Shown here piece after piece: positions 27,624 to 36,237 of a stretch of DNA of 64,000 nt. Positions within the stretch are counted from its first letter, which is position 1; every line of letters starts with the position of its first letter. A program made the position numbers and the translations under genes. The notes below the pieces were generated by a model that was given only the letters and a program-made list of their open reading frames with translations, was not told the origin of the DNA and ran no database searches. Source of the stretch: Pelomonas sp. Root1217 (GTDB lineage: Bacteria > Pseudomonadota > Gammaproteobacteria > Burkholderiales > Burkholderiaceae_C); contig NZ_LMDC01000012.1 of NCBI RefSeq assembly GCF_001425705.1, positions 127,402-191,401 of the forward strand, written 5' to 3'.

Positions 27624-28210
27624 CCGAGGCACAACCTGCTTGGTAGTGCGGACAGAGCAATGCCTGAGAAGCCAGAACTGATCAAGGCTTGCGCAAGGCC
27701 GCAATGGCAGAGCAGCATGATTTGCCAACCCTCGGCCCGAAAAATCGCTTGCCCGCCGTGCTGGTCGGCGCTCATCACAGGCGACATCACCATCCGAAGT
27801 TGTCCGATCTTGTCAGGACGACCATCATCCGGCCCCCACCGAGTCACGACGGTTTCAGGCTCGGCGATGCACGGAACGGCGGCGCAGACATTGAGAATCT
27901 GATACGTCGATGGCTCGCCATGAACCGACACCGGGACAAGCTGAATTTCGTCCTTAGCGTGCTGCAGCAAGAGAGCTGCAAGCCTGTCGGAGACGACCGG
28001 CATGTCAAAGTCTGCGAGGGTGAAGTCGAGCGGCTTTCCCTCACGACGTTTGGAAAGGTAGAGATCGCCGGCGATGTCAACTCGCTTACCTTGCGTGAAG
28101 AGGCGCGGATCGACTTCCTCTCCATGGCCCGTGGTCGGCGAAGCCAAGTACCAACGATCGAACGGCTGTTCAGCGCTTTCGAATCGAGAGAACGGCAGAT
28201 GGCTCGACAC
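27620..28210 (-). CDS. Imm11/DUF1629-like immunity-type protein
   Basis: The product is 196 residues. The middle and end (DFDMPVVSDRLAALL, VKFxP-like IQLVPVSV, then QAIFRAEGWQIMLLCHCGLAQALISSGFSGI) match the DUF1629/Imm11 pattern: a partner strand, a core, and a C-terminal helix that closes with a Gly-rich F-x-G-I strand. Such proteins usually neutralise a toxin encoded next door, but none is visible here. G+C is clearly lower than in the flanking genes (near 57% by eye). GTG 28210 lies three bases after the helicase stop, so it may be co-transcribed with the helicase. The family call is from pattern memory only. Confidence 0.6.
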   Translation of the reverse strand: MSSHLPFSRFESAEQPFDRWYLASPTTGHGEEVDPRLFTQGKRVDIAGDLYLSKRREGKPLDFTLADFDMPVVSDRLAALLLQHAKDEIQLVPVSVHGEPSTYQILNVCAAVPCIAEPETVVTRWGPDDGRPDKIGQLRMVMSPVMSADQHGGQAIFRAEGWQIMLLCHCGLAQALISSGFSGIALSALPSRLCLG

Positions 28211-28213
28211 GGG

Positions 28214-30445
28214 TCACCGCCCCCGCCTCTGCCACAACGGCTTCTTCCCCTTCAAGTGCCGCTCGATGCCGTCATTGAGCCGCGAACGCAGATCGATGAC
28301 CGCCTCGACGTGCCCGAACACCTCGGGGAAGCGCAGGTCCAGCCACAGCCACAGCGTGCACTGGCGCAGCGCCTGCTCCATGCGGTCCAGGCGGCTGTGC
28401 TCGTCGACGTCGTCCAGGAACCAGGGCGTGCCGGCCTTGCCGGTGCGGGCGTGGCTGGCGGCCCAGGCCTGGAACTGCTCTACGACCTGGGGCAGGCGGT
28501 CGTCCACCGGCGCCTGCGCGTAGCGGAAGCGCTCCTGCAGCGACAACGCGCCCGCGTTGCGGTCCAGCATCTCGGCCAAGCCCAGCATCTGCTCCAGCTC
28601 GGCCACTTCGAAGTGGGCGTCGTCCAGGCGCAGCTGCTGCATGAAGACGGTCAGCACCTGGTGCAGGCTGTTCACGCCCAGGCGCTGCGAGATGGTCTGC
28701 ACATGGCGCCAGTTGGGCGCCACCGGGCACTTGAAGTCGCGCGGCGCGCGTGGCTCCTTGGGTAGCAGCTCGCGCAGCGTCTTCATCGCGTCGGCCTCGG
28801 CCTCTTTCAGCACGCTGACGAAGCCCTCGTCGTGCATGCCATAGCGGCCCGCGCGGCCGGCGATCTGGTGCACCTCGCTGACGGTCAGCGCGCGGTCGCC
28901 GACGCCGTCGTACTTCTCCAGCGTCGAGAACAGCACGCGGCGGATCGGCAGGTTCAGGCCCATGCCGATGGCGTCCGTCGCGACCAGCACCTGGCTGGCA
29001 CCGACGGCAAAGCGCTCGGCCTCGCGGCGTCGCACCTCGGGCGGCAGCGCGCCATAGATGACACTGACGACGTGGCCGTTCTGCGCGATCTGGTCGCGCA
29101 GCATCAGCACGTCGCGGCGGCTGAAGGCCACCACCGCGTCGCCCGCGTGCAGATGCGTCATCGGCACCGGCGCCGGCATCAGCTGCACATGCTGCTTGCG
29201 CTCGAAGACGCGGCGCTCGGGCTTTTCGCCGCACAGCTGCAACAGCCGCTCGATGGCCGGCGCCGCATAGGCCGACGCGATGATGATCAGCTCGCGTGCC
29301 GGCACGCCGACGATGGCCTGCGTCCAGGCCCAGCCGCGCGAGTCGTCGAAGATCATCTGCGCTTCGTCGATGACGGCCACGTCGATGGTGTCGCGCGTGT
29401 TGACCATCTCGATGGTGCTGCTCACCACGCGCGCGTCGTTGGCTGGCACGTTCTCCTCGCCGGTCAGCAGCGAGCAGGGCACGCCGCGGCCGACGAGGCG
29501 GTCGCGGCCCTCCAGTGCCAGCAGGCGCAGCGGTGCCAGGTAAGCGCCATCCAGCGCCTGCGCCAGCCGCTCGAAGGCGGCGTAGGTCTTGCCGCTGTTG
29601 GGCGGGCCTAGATACAGCGTGACCTTGCGGCCCAGCTTGCGAGCTGCGTCGAAGCTGTCCGGGTAGCCCTGGAAGGCCAGCTCGCGGCCCAGGCTGGCGA
29701 GCGTGTCCTGCTCCTCGACCTGTTGCTCCCAGCGGTCCTGGGCGCGGTTCAGCGCGGCCTTGAGGTCCTCGTAGGGCATGGGCACGCCGCACTCGGCCTG
29801 CAGACGCGGCAGCAGCGACGCCAGCTGGCTGGCATGGCCCATGGCTTCGCTGCGGGCAATGAGGTGGTTCAGGTGCAGGATCAGCTCGGCCGTGTACGAG
29901 TACTCGGGCGCCTGGCCGAGGTTGTGGCGCAGCGCGGCCGTGTCGCCGTCGCGGAAGAAGGCCCAGATGGGCTCTTCGGGCACTGGCACGCGGTGCGACA
30001 GGTCGATGCGCCAACCCTCGTGCGCGAGCGTGATCGGGTGCACGCACAGCCGCGTGAACACCAGGCCTTCGCGGCGCAGGCCCAGGCTTTCGAGCTGGTG
30101 CAGGCGCTGCTGCAGCTGCGGGCGCAGCGTGTTGGTCTGGGGCGTGGCCTCGAGCTGGGCCAGCGCGACGGGAATGTGTGCCGGCAGGATCCAGCGGCTC
30201 GGCCGGCCACCGCCAGCGGCCCGGGAGATCTGGATGCAGCCCAGGCGGTCCAGCGCGTCGTCGCTGCCGTCATCGAGATCGGCCGGCACCAGTACCTGGG
30301 GCAGCGCGTGGGCGGCCTGGCGGATGCGGGCCCAGTCTTCAGCCGTGAGGCCCGCGGGGAAGCGGGCGGCGTGGCCGGGTTGCGGGAGGGGAAAGGCGGG
30401 CGCGGGCGGCTTGGCCGGCTTGGGCGAGGAGACTTCGGAATTCAC
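28214..30445 (-). CDS. SUV3-type DExH RNA helicase
   Basis: The product is about 743 residues. An N-terminal region of 290 residues is followed by helicase motifs: GPPNSGKT (I), VVSSTIEMV (Ib-like), VIDEAQMIFD (II, DEAQ), SAYA (III-like), VVAFSRRDV (IV), ATDAIGMGLN (V) and HQIAGRAGRYG (VI). This is the order and spelling of SUV3, the mitochondrial degradosome helicase. Bacterial SUV3 homologues are patchy and their role is unclear; RNA unwinding during decay or processing is likely. GTG 30445 is chosen; an open extension to 30568 overlaps the divergent SRPBCC gene and is poor coding sequence. Confidence 0.87.
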   Translation of the reverse strand: MNSEVSSPKPAKPPAPAFPLPQPGHAARFPAGLTAEDWARIRQAAHALPQVLVPADLDDGSDDALDRLGCIQISRAAGGGRPSRWILPAHIPVALAQLEATPQTNTLRPQLQQRLHQLESLGLRREGLVFTRLCVHPITLAHEGWRIDLSHRVPVPEEPIWAFFRDGDTAALRHNLGQAPEYSYTAELILHLNHLIARSEAMGHASQLASLLPRLQAECGVPMPYEDLKAALNRAQDRWEQQVEEQDTLASLGRELAFQGYPDSFDAARKLGRKVTLYLGPPNSGKTYAAFERLAQALDGAYLAPLRLLALEGRDRLVGRGVPCSLLTGEENVPANDARVVSSTIEMVNTRDTIDVAVIDEAQMIFDDSRGWAWTQAIVGVPARELIIIASAYAAPAIERLLQLCGEKPERRVFERKQHVQLMPAPVPMTHLHAGDAVVAFSRRDVLMLRDQIAQNGHVVSVIYGALPPEVRRREAERFAVGASQVLVATDAIGMGLNLPIRRVLFSTLEKYDGVGDRALTVSEVHQIAGRAGRYGMHDEGFVSVLKEAEADAMKTLRELLPKEPRAPRDFKCPVAPNWRHVQTISQRLGVNSLHQVLTVFMQQLRLDDAHFEVAELEQMLGLAEMLDRNAGALSLQERFRYAQAPVDDRLPQVVEQFQAWAASHARTGKAGTPWFLDDVDEHSRLDRMEQALRQCTLWLWLDLRFPEVFGHVEAVIDLRSRLNDGIERHLKGKKPLWQRRGR

Positions 30446-30561
30446 GGCGGAAGTGGAACACAGGCGAGCTGACTGCGTCCTCGCCACGAGGGCCGACGGG
30501 CGCGCGGTTTGCCGGTGCCCATTCCTTCGTGACAAGCTCTGCAACTGCTTTGGAGGCCCGC

Positions 30562-30978
30562 ATGCCACGCGAAATCAAGATCGTCAGCGAAACCGTCGCT
30601 GCGCCGGCGCACGAGGTCTACGAATTCGCCAGCCAGCGCGAGAACCTGCACCTCTGGGCATCGGGCCTGGCGTCGGCCGACATCGAGCAGGAAGGCGACC
30701 ACTGGGTGGTGACCGACTCACCCATGGGCCGCATCCAGATCAGGATGGCGCCGCGCAACGACTTCGGCGTGCTGGACCATGACGTGACGACACCCGATGG
30801 TGTGACCACGCACAACGCGTTTCGGGTCACGCCAGTGGATGAGGGCAGCGCACTGACGTTTGTGGTGCTGCGGATGGCGGGGGCGGGGGCGGGGGCGGGC
30901 GATGAGGACTTTGAGCGGGATGCGGCGCATGTGCGCAAGGATTTGAGGGCGTTGAAGGCGTTGATGGAGCGAGCTTGA
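30562..30978 (+). CDS. SRPBCC-family protein (polyketide cyclase-like fold)
   Basis: The product is 138 residues of the START/SRPBCC fold, which forms a hydrophobic pocket for a small ligand. It is marked by the N-terminal IKIVSETVAAPAHEVYEFAS, WVVTDSPMGRIQIRMAP and the C-terminal long helix DAAHVRKDLRALKALME. A stretch of Ala-Gly pairs (AGAGAGAG) near residue 107 is encoded by a run of GCGGGG units. The ligand is unknown. It is divergent from the helicase. Confidence 0.78.
   Translation: MPREIKIVSETVAAPAHEVYEFASQRENLHLWASGLASADIEQEGDHWVVTDSPMGRIQIRMAPRNDFGVLDHDVTTPDGVTTHNAFRVTPVDEGSALTFVVLRMAGAGAGAGDEDFERDAAHVRKDLRALKALMERA
30877..30900 (+). repeat. Hexanucleotide tandem repeat (GCGGGG units) inside the SRPBCC gene
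   Basis: Four tandem 6-base units (the last with one change) encode alternating Ala-Gly. Because the unit is a multiple of three, slipped-strand changes would alter the length of the loop without shifting the frame. Confidence 0.7.
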
Positions 30979-30993
30979 ACAGCTATTAGCTGC

Positions 30994-31470
30994 TCAGGGC
31001 GCCAGCACACTGCCGTTCAATTCGATGAGCCGTCCCTGACGCAAGCGAGCCCCGACGGTGTGTTCTTCATCCCAGCCGACTCGATACCCGATTTCGATGG
31101 TGAATTCGCGGCCCAGCGGCGTGACTTGAACAAACTCGATGGTCGCATGAGCCCAGACGTCGGTAGGCACGGTCAGTAGAGGCATGCCATCCTCGGGCGG
31201 GTCAGCATCCCCCGTTGAAACTGCATCTGCATACGGCTCGTAGTGCTCTAGCAGGGCTTGTGCGATTTGTGATTGCCAGCCGGGATAGCCATGCGAAAGA
31301 CCGCGTGCGATTTCGAGTGCCTGGAGATCAGGCGCACCACGAGACCCGGACAGAGCCAACGGGACGCGCTCTCCGCGCATTGAAATGAAGCCGCGCCACA
31401 GTTTGCGCTTTCGCTGGAACTCGCCGAGTTCCGAATCAGAAAACGAAGGCGTTTTGAAGAAACCGAACAT
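30994..31470 (-). CDS. Hypothetical protein with immunity-protein-like features
   Basis: The product is 158 residues with no signal or membrane helix. It has an N-terminal FQRKRKLWRGFISM, a helix ending QIAQALLEHYEPYADAV and a C-terminal TIEIGYRVGWDEEHTVGARL strand pair. The arrangement recalls DUF6985/DUF2004-type proteins, several of which are linked to polymorphic toxin immunity; this is a weak resemblance. G+C is lower than in the neighbours, as in the Imm11-like gene at 27.6 kb. The tail is 15 bases from the convergent SRPBCC gene. Confidence 0.55.
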   Translation of the reverse strand: MFGFFKTPSFSDSELGEFQRKRKLWRGFISMRGERVPLALSGSRGAPDLQALEIARGLSHGYPGWQSQIAQALLEHYEPYADAVSTGDADPPEDGMPLLTVPTDVWAHATIEFVQVTPLGREFTIEIGYRVGWDEEHTVGARLRQGRLIELNGSVLAP

Positions 31471-31496
31471 TCGAGAGGCCCTTCAGTCAATAAGGC

Positions 31497-34232
31497 TCAC
31501 ACCGGCTTCGGCCGCGTCCCTTCCGACGGATTCGCAATCCACGCCTGCAGCTCCGCCGCCCGCGCATGCCTGGGCGCCAGCTCCAGGAAGGTCTTGTACG
31601 CGGCCATGGCCTTGCCTTCGTCGCCCGCCAGCAGCCGCGCGTCGCCGAGATTGAGCCAGGCCAGGGAACGGCTGCCGTCCATCTCGACGGCCTTCTCGAA
31701 CCAGACGGCCGCATCGGCCGGCTTGCCGCGCCGGTAGAGCACGAAGCCCAGGTTGTTGGCGGCCAGCGCGAACTTCGGCTGCAGTTGCAGTGCCTCCTTG
31801 AAAGCGGCCTCGGCTTCGTCGTAGCGCCGTTCGCGATACAGCTGCAGGCCGCGGTCGTTGGCGCGTTGGGCGGCCACGCGGGCGCCGGGGTCGACGCGGG
31901 CGGTCGTGGCGGCCAGGGCCTGGTCCCTGCCGTCCAGGCCCTTGATGGTCACCTGCACGCCGCTGGCCGCGCCACTTGCAGCAGCTGAGACCTGCCGGCC
32001 GGCACTGCTGGCCTCGTCGAGCTTGGCGGCGAACTGGCTGGCCTTGTCGTCGAGCTGGGCCACGGCGCCGCTCAGCGCTGGCTCCTGCGCCGTCGGCATT
32101 TCGAAGATGAACTCACCACCTTCCGAGCCCGGCAGGCTGCCGAAGGCCGGCGTCTGGTGGGCGATGGCCGACACGGCGGGCGCCACATACGCAGCGAGTT
32201 CGGTCGCCGTGATGAGGCCGTCGCCGTTCAGATCGGCTTTGCCGTTGAGCGCCTGCAGCAGCGTCCAGGTGAACACCGAATGGCCACCGGGGCCGTCGTC
32301 GGCGACCTGCTGGTCAGCGCCACCGGCCGTCATCATCTGACGGCCGACGCGGCGGGCATTGGTGCGGGCGAAGTTGCTATCCATGGCGCTTGATCCGCCA
32401 CGGGTCAGACCCAGGCCCGAGTAGCAGGCGTCGATGACGAAGAGGGCGTGCTTGGCGGTGATGGCCTCGGCCACCTCCTGCAGTTGCGGCATGGCGATGG
32501 CGTCGGCTTGCAGGTCGTTCAGGCCCGCATCCACCGGCACGATGTAGCCGACCTCGCGACCGCTGGGCAGCTTGCGCGTGCTGCCATGGCCGGCGAAGAA
32601 GACAAAGACGCGGTCATCGCGCTTGACGCGCTTGGCGTCGCCGAAGCGCTCGTTGAGCGCCTTCAGGATGTTGGCGCGCGTGGCCTCGGCGTCGCTCAGC
32701 AGCGTCACGTTGTCGGCGCGAAAGCCGAAGCGCGTGACCAAGGACTCGCGCACCGCCTGGGCGTCGCGCACCGCATGCGACAGCTTGGGCCAGGCGGTGT
32801 ATTGGTTGATGCCAATGACCAGCGCATGGCTGTCGCGGTACAGCTCGCCCGCCGTGGGAGGCGGCGCCGCGGCGCGCTCCGAGGAGACGACGAACTGCCC
32901 ATCCTTGAAGCTCGCAAAGCGCCAACCCTCGGCAGCGAGCTGGTCCAGCACCAGCGGCAGGGCCTGCACGGTGCGGGCGTGGATGTCATGGAAAAGCACG
33001 ATGCCGCGCTGCTGCTTGTCCAACTCGGCCATCACCCGCGCAGCGATGCTCTTGGGAATGGGGTCGCTCCAGTCCAGCGAGTCGACGTTCCACATCATCG
33101 AGCGCAGCTTCAGCGCCTCGATGGTGGTCAGCGCGCCGTCGTTGCGAGCGCCATAGGGGAAGCGAAACAACGCGTCGCCGTTGCGACCCGCCGCATCGAG
33201 CAGCGCCTCCGTGTTGGCGGCTTCTTCCTTGACCTTGACCAGCTCGAACTTGCTCATCAGCCCATGCGTGAAGCTGTGGTTGGCGAGTTGGTGGCCGGCG
33301 GCGAGCACCCGTTTGGCGACGGCACTGCCATTGCCCGGCTGCACCTTGCCGGTGGCGTCTACCTTGCCCAGGTTCTGGCCAAGCTGGAAGAACACGGCCG
33401 GCGCCTGGTAGCGCTTCAGGATCTCCAGGATCTCGTCCGTGTAGCGCGCATGCGGGCCGTCGTCGAAGGTCAGCAGCACGGTCTTGGGCGGCAGCTTGTC
33501 GCCGAAGACCTCGCGCTCCTTGGCGGCCACGCCGCGCATGGCGCCTGACGCGGCGGGCTCGGGTGCCAGGTCGACTGCGGCCGGCAGCTGGGCGCCGTGC
33601 TGCTTCATGACGGACTCGCGCGTGTGCAGGGCCTTCAGCTTGGCGACGTAATCGCTCCAGCGCTCGCGCTTCAACTCGATGCCGCGCTTGGCAAAGCCGC
33701 CGAACACTTCCTTCAGCTCCTGCTCATAGGCCTTCTCGACCTCGGCCAGCGTGTCCAGGTCCTCCTGGGCACGGCGCGCGAGCTTGATGCCGTCCAGCGT
33801 CTGGGCACTCTTCAGCCCGGTGGCGAGCTGGCCCAGCACCTCCTTGAAGGCCAGGCGGTCGGCGTCGTACCAGCCGGGCTCGCTTTCGATGCGCGTCAAC
33901 AGCGCCCCCGTGGCTTCCAGCGATTCGGGTTTCAGCGCGAGGTCGGCCAGACCCTGCTGGCGCTGCAGCAGTTCGTGGAAGAGCTGTTGGCCCAGCGCCT
34001 GCACCTCGCGCCGTTGCGCGGCTGGCAGCGCCGCCTCGCCGTCCATCAGCACGACGATCTGGCGATGCAGGGCCAGCAGCCCGTCGCCCTCGTCACGAAG
34101 CTTGGTTGTCGCGCTGGTGTCCTGGGCTGCCGAGGCGGCAGGCAGCGCGGCGGGTACCTCGTTGAGACGCTTGTTGCAGCCGGTCAGGGCCAAGGCGGTG
34201 GTCAGCAGCAGGGCGAGTGAGATGAGGCGCAT
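31497..34232 (-). CDS. Lipoprotein combining NodB polysaccharide deacetylase, caspase-like protease and TPR domains
   Basis: The protein is 911 residues. A lipobox (ALTGC, Cys19) is followed by a helical region to about 240. The NodB deacetylase domain (about 245-455) has all key motifs: TFDDGP (255-260), HSFTH (319-323), RFPYG (357-361), a DSLDW motif and LFHD. A peptidase C14 caspase domain (about 465-720) follows, with His549 in FFAGHGS and Cys603 in VIDACYSG, plus an EF-hand-like loop DLNGDGLITATE. Three TPRs lie at about 785-890. Both catalytic centres look intact. It should be lipid-anchored outside the cytoplasm, perhaps acting on peptidoglycan or surface polysaccharide. Substrates are unknown. 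It is divergent from the DUF885 gene. Confidence 0.87.
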   Translation of the reverse strand: MRLISLALLLTTALALTGCNKRLNEVPAALPAASAAQDTSATTKLRDEGDGLLALHRQIVVLMDGEAALPAAQRREVQALGQQLFHELLQRQQGLADLALKPESLEATGALLTRIESEPGWYDADRLAFKEVLGQLATGLKSAQTLDGIKLARRAQEDLDTLAEVEKAYEQELKEVFGGFAKRGIELKRERWSDYVAKLKALHTRESVMKQHGAQLPAAVDLAPEPAASGAMRGVAAKEREVFGDKLPPKTVLLTFDDGPHARYTDEILEILKRYQAPAVFFQLGQNLGKVDATGKVQPGNGSAVAKRVLAAGHQLANHSFTHGLMSKFELVKVKEEAANTEALLDAAGRNGDALFRFPYGARNDGALTTIEALKLRSMMWNVDSLDWSDPIPKSIAARVMAELDKQQRGIVLFHDIHARTVQALPLVLDQLAAEGWRFASFKDGQFVVSSERAAAPPPTAGELYRDSHALVIGINQYTAWPKLSHAVRDAQAVRESLVTRFGFRADNVTLLSDAEATRANILKALNERFGDAKRVKRDDRVFVFFAGHGSTRKLPSGREVGYIVPVDAGLNDLQADAIAMPQLQEVAEAITAKHALFVIDACYSGLGLTRGGSSAMDSNFARTNARRVGRQMMTAGGADQQVADDGPGGHSVFTWTLLQALNGKADLNGDGLITATELAAYVAPAVSAIAHQTPAFGSLPGSEGGEFIFEMPTAQEPALSGAVAQLDDKASQFAAKLDEASSAGRQVSAAASGAASGVQVTIKGLDGRDQALAATTARVDPGARVAAQRANDRGLQLYRERRYDEAEAAFKEALQLQPKFALAANNLGFVLYRRGKPADAAVWFEKAVEMDGSRSLAWLNLGDARLLAGDEGKAMAAYKTFLELAPRHARAAELQAWIANPSEGTRPKPV

Positions 34233-34339
34233 TGCGGGTGAGAAAAGTCAGCCGCGGGATTGTGGGGCTGCCCGCGCTGCTGACAGCGCCAGGCCGCGAG
34301 CGCCGACAGAATGCCGTCCTCCCAACAAGGACGATAACG

Positions 34340-36103
34340 ATGAGACTGCTCGCCTTGACCCTGGCTCTTGCGTTCATGATCCCCAGCCAGGCCGCTACTC
34401 CCACAGAGCGCCTGGCCGACGTGGCGACGCGCTACTACGACGCCCGCGCCCGCTTCGACCCGCTCAACGCCACCGAGGCCGGCGACAACCGCTTCGACGA
34501 CCAACTCGGCTTGGGACTTGCGCCGGCCGAGCGGGCCAAGCGTTTCGCCGCTTGGCGCGGCTTCCTGAAGGAACTGGCCGCCCTGCCCGCCGCCAGCCTG
34601 CCGCCCAACGAGCGCCTGAACCGCGAGCTGCTGGAGCAGCAACTGCGCGCCCAGCTCGCCTTTGAGCGCTATCCGGATCACCTGCTGCCTTTGCACCAGA
34701 TGGGCGCCACGCCCTTCCAGCTGGCCTTCTTCTCCAGTGGCCAGGCCGGCCAGCCGCTGAAGACCGCGGCCCAGCTCGACGCCTATCTGAAGCGCGTCGC
34801 CGGCCTGCCGTCCTGGTGCGACCAGGCCATCACCAATATGCGCGAAGGCATCAAGCGCGGCGTTGTCCAGTCCCTGCCCGTCGTCCAGGCGGCGCTGCCA
34901 CTGCTGCGGAACCTGGCCGAGGCCGACGCCGAGCGCAGCGCATACACCGCGCCGGTCCGCGCCCTGCCCGCTGATCTCGCTGCCGCTGACCGCACCCGCC
35001 TCACCGAGGCCTACCACCGCGAGCTGACCGAGCGCACGCAGCCCGCGCTGCGCCGGCTGCTCGCCTTTGTCGAGACCGACTACCTGCCCGCCGCGAAGCG
35101 CCGCGGCAGCATCGGCTGGGCGTCACTGCCCAACGGCCAGGCCTGGTACCGCCAATGGGTGCGCGAACAGACGACGACCGACCTGACGCCCGAGCAGATC
35201 CACGAGCTGGGCTTGAGGGAGGTCGCGCGTATCCAAGGCGAGATTACGCGCATCGCGCCGCAGCTCGGCTTCACGGGCGACCCGCTGAAGAACGGCGGCC
35301 TGCTGGCCTGGGCGCGCACCGATGCGCGCTTCCGGCCCTTCAAGACCGAGGCCGAGATCCTGGACGCCTACCGCGCCATCAACGTCCGCGTCGTGCCGCA
35401 ACTGCCCAGGCTTTTTGGCAATCAGCCGCGCATGGCGCTGGACATCCGCGCCGAGCCGGAGCTGACGCGAGATACGGCTTCCGATCACTACACCCCCGGC
35501 CAGCCCGACGGCAGCGCGCCCGGCGTGTTCTGGGCCGTCATCAACGACCCCAAGGACTACTCCGTGTCGACGATGACGGCCCTCTTCCTGCATGAGGGCC
35601 AGCCCGGGCACCACTTCCACTTCGGCCAGCAGGTGGTGATGCCCATGCCCGAGTTCCGCCGCCGCATGTGGATCAATGCCTATGGCGAGGGCTGGGCGCT
35701 GTATGCCGAGACCCTGGGCCACGAGCTGGGCCTGTACTCAGACCCGGTGGCCTATGCCGGCGAGCTGCGCCTGGAGATCAGCCGCGCGGCCCGCCTGGTG
35801 GTCGACACCGGCCTGCACGCCAAGGGCTGGAGCCGCGAGCACGCGCTGAAGTACTGGATGGACGTGACGGGCGCCGGCGAGCAGCAGGCCGTCGCCCAGA
35901 TCGACCGCTACCTCGCCTGGCCCGGCCAGGCCCTGGGCTACAAGATCGGGGCGCTGAAGATCCAGGAGCTGCGCCGCCGCGCCGAGCAGAAACTGGGCGC
36001 GAAGTTCAGCCTCGCCGCCTTCCACGACCAGGTGCTGGGCGAGGGCTCGCTGCCGCTGTCGGTGCTGGAGAAGCGCATCGATGCGTGGATTGCGGGACGT
36101 TGA
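34340..36103 (+). CDS. DUF885 family metallopeptidase-like protein, exported
   Basis: The product is 587 residues with a signal peptide (RLLALTLALAFMIPSQA). The DUF885 core is seen: a helical N-terminal half, then LFLHEGQPGHHFHFG, the HExxxGHH zinc-site-like motif, and AYGEGWALYAE with a second acidic residue further on. Members resemble gluzincin carboxypeptidases such as M32, but few are characterised. The start at 34340 gives the signal peptide. Repeat copy A begins two bases after its stop codon. Confidence 0.85.
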   Translation: MRLLALTLALAFMIPSQAATPTERLADVATRYYDARARFDPLNATEAGDNRFDDQLGLGLAPAERAKRFAAWRGFLKELAALPAASLPPNERLNRELLEQQLRAQLAFERYPDHLLPLHQMGATPFQLAFFSSGQAGQPLKTAAQLDAYLKRVAGLPSWCDQAITNMREGIKRGVVQSLPVVQAALPLLRNLAEADAERSAYTAPVRALPADLAAADRTRLTEAYHRELTERTQPALRRLLAFVETDYLPAAKRRGSIGWASLPNGQAWYRQWVREQTTTDLTPEQIHELGLREVARIQGEITRIAPQLGFTGDPLKNGGLLAWARTDARFRPFKTEAEILDAYRAINVRVVPQLPRLFGNQPRMALDIRAEPELTRDTASDHYTPGQPDGSAPGVFWAVINDPKDYSVSTMTALFLHEGQPGHHFHFGQQVVMPMPEFRRRMWINAYGEGWALYAETLGHELGLYSDPVAYAGELRLEISRAARLVVDTGLHAKGWSREHALKYWMDVTGAGEQQAVAQIDRYLAWPGQALGYKIGALKIQELRRRAEQKLGAKFSLAAFHDQVLGEGSLPLSVLEKRIDAWIAGR

Positions 36104-36222
36104 CCCCTCGGCCAAGGAGTACCTTGGCCGGTCCCCCGAGGGGACGGCGATGCTTGCGGCATCGAGCCGCAAGCACATCGCCAGCGCGGGCCGGCTAGGG
36201 AGCGGCCCGGCGCTCGGCCCGC
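36104..36222 (+). repeat. Long hairpin-rich intergenic repeat, copy A
   Basis: The copy begins right after the DUF885 stop. It contains two nested palindromes. One has outer stem CCCCTCGG/CCGAGGGG and inner hairpin CCAAGG-AGTA-CCTTGG. The other, after GGGGACGGCGATG, pairs CTTGCGGC with GCCGCAAG around ATCGA. The end block is GGGCCGGC...GCGGCCCGGCGCTCGGCCC. No T-run follows, so it is not a standard intrinsic terminator. The last 15 bases before ArsC are outside the element and carry that gene's ribosome binding site. Confidence 0.8.
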
Positions 36223-36237
36223 AATGGAGAAAGCTGC

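Noticed and set aside
30877-30900. CRISPR-like or larger tandem array
   Set aside because: It is only four 6-base units inside a coding region, without spacers.
36104-36237. Rho-independent terminator after the DUF885 gene
   Set aside because: The hairpins are strong, but no T-run follows on either strand and the same structure recurs as a repeat family, so it was recorded as a repeat.
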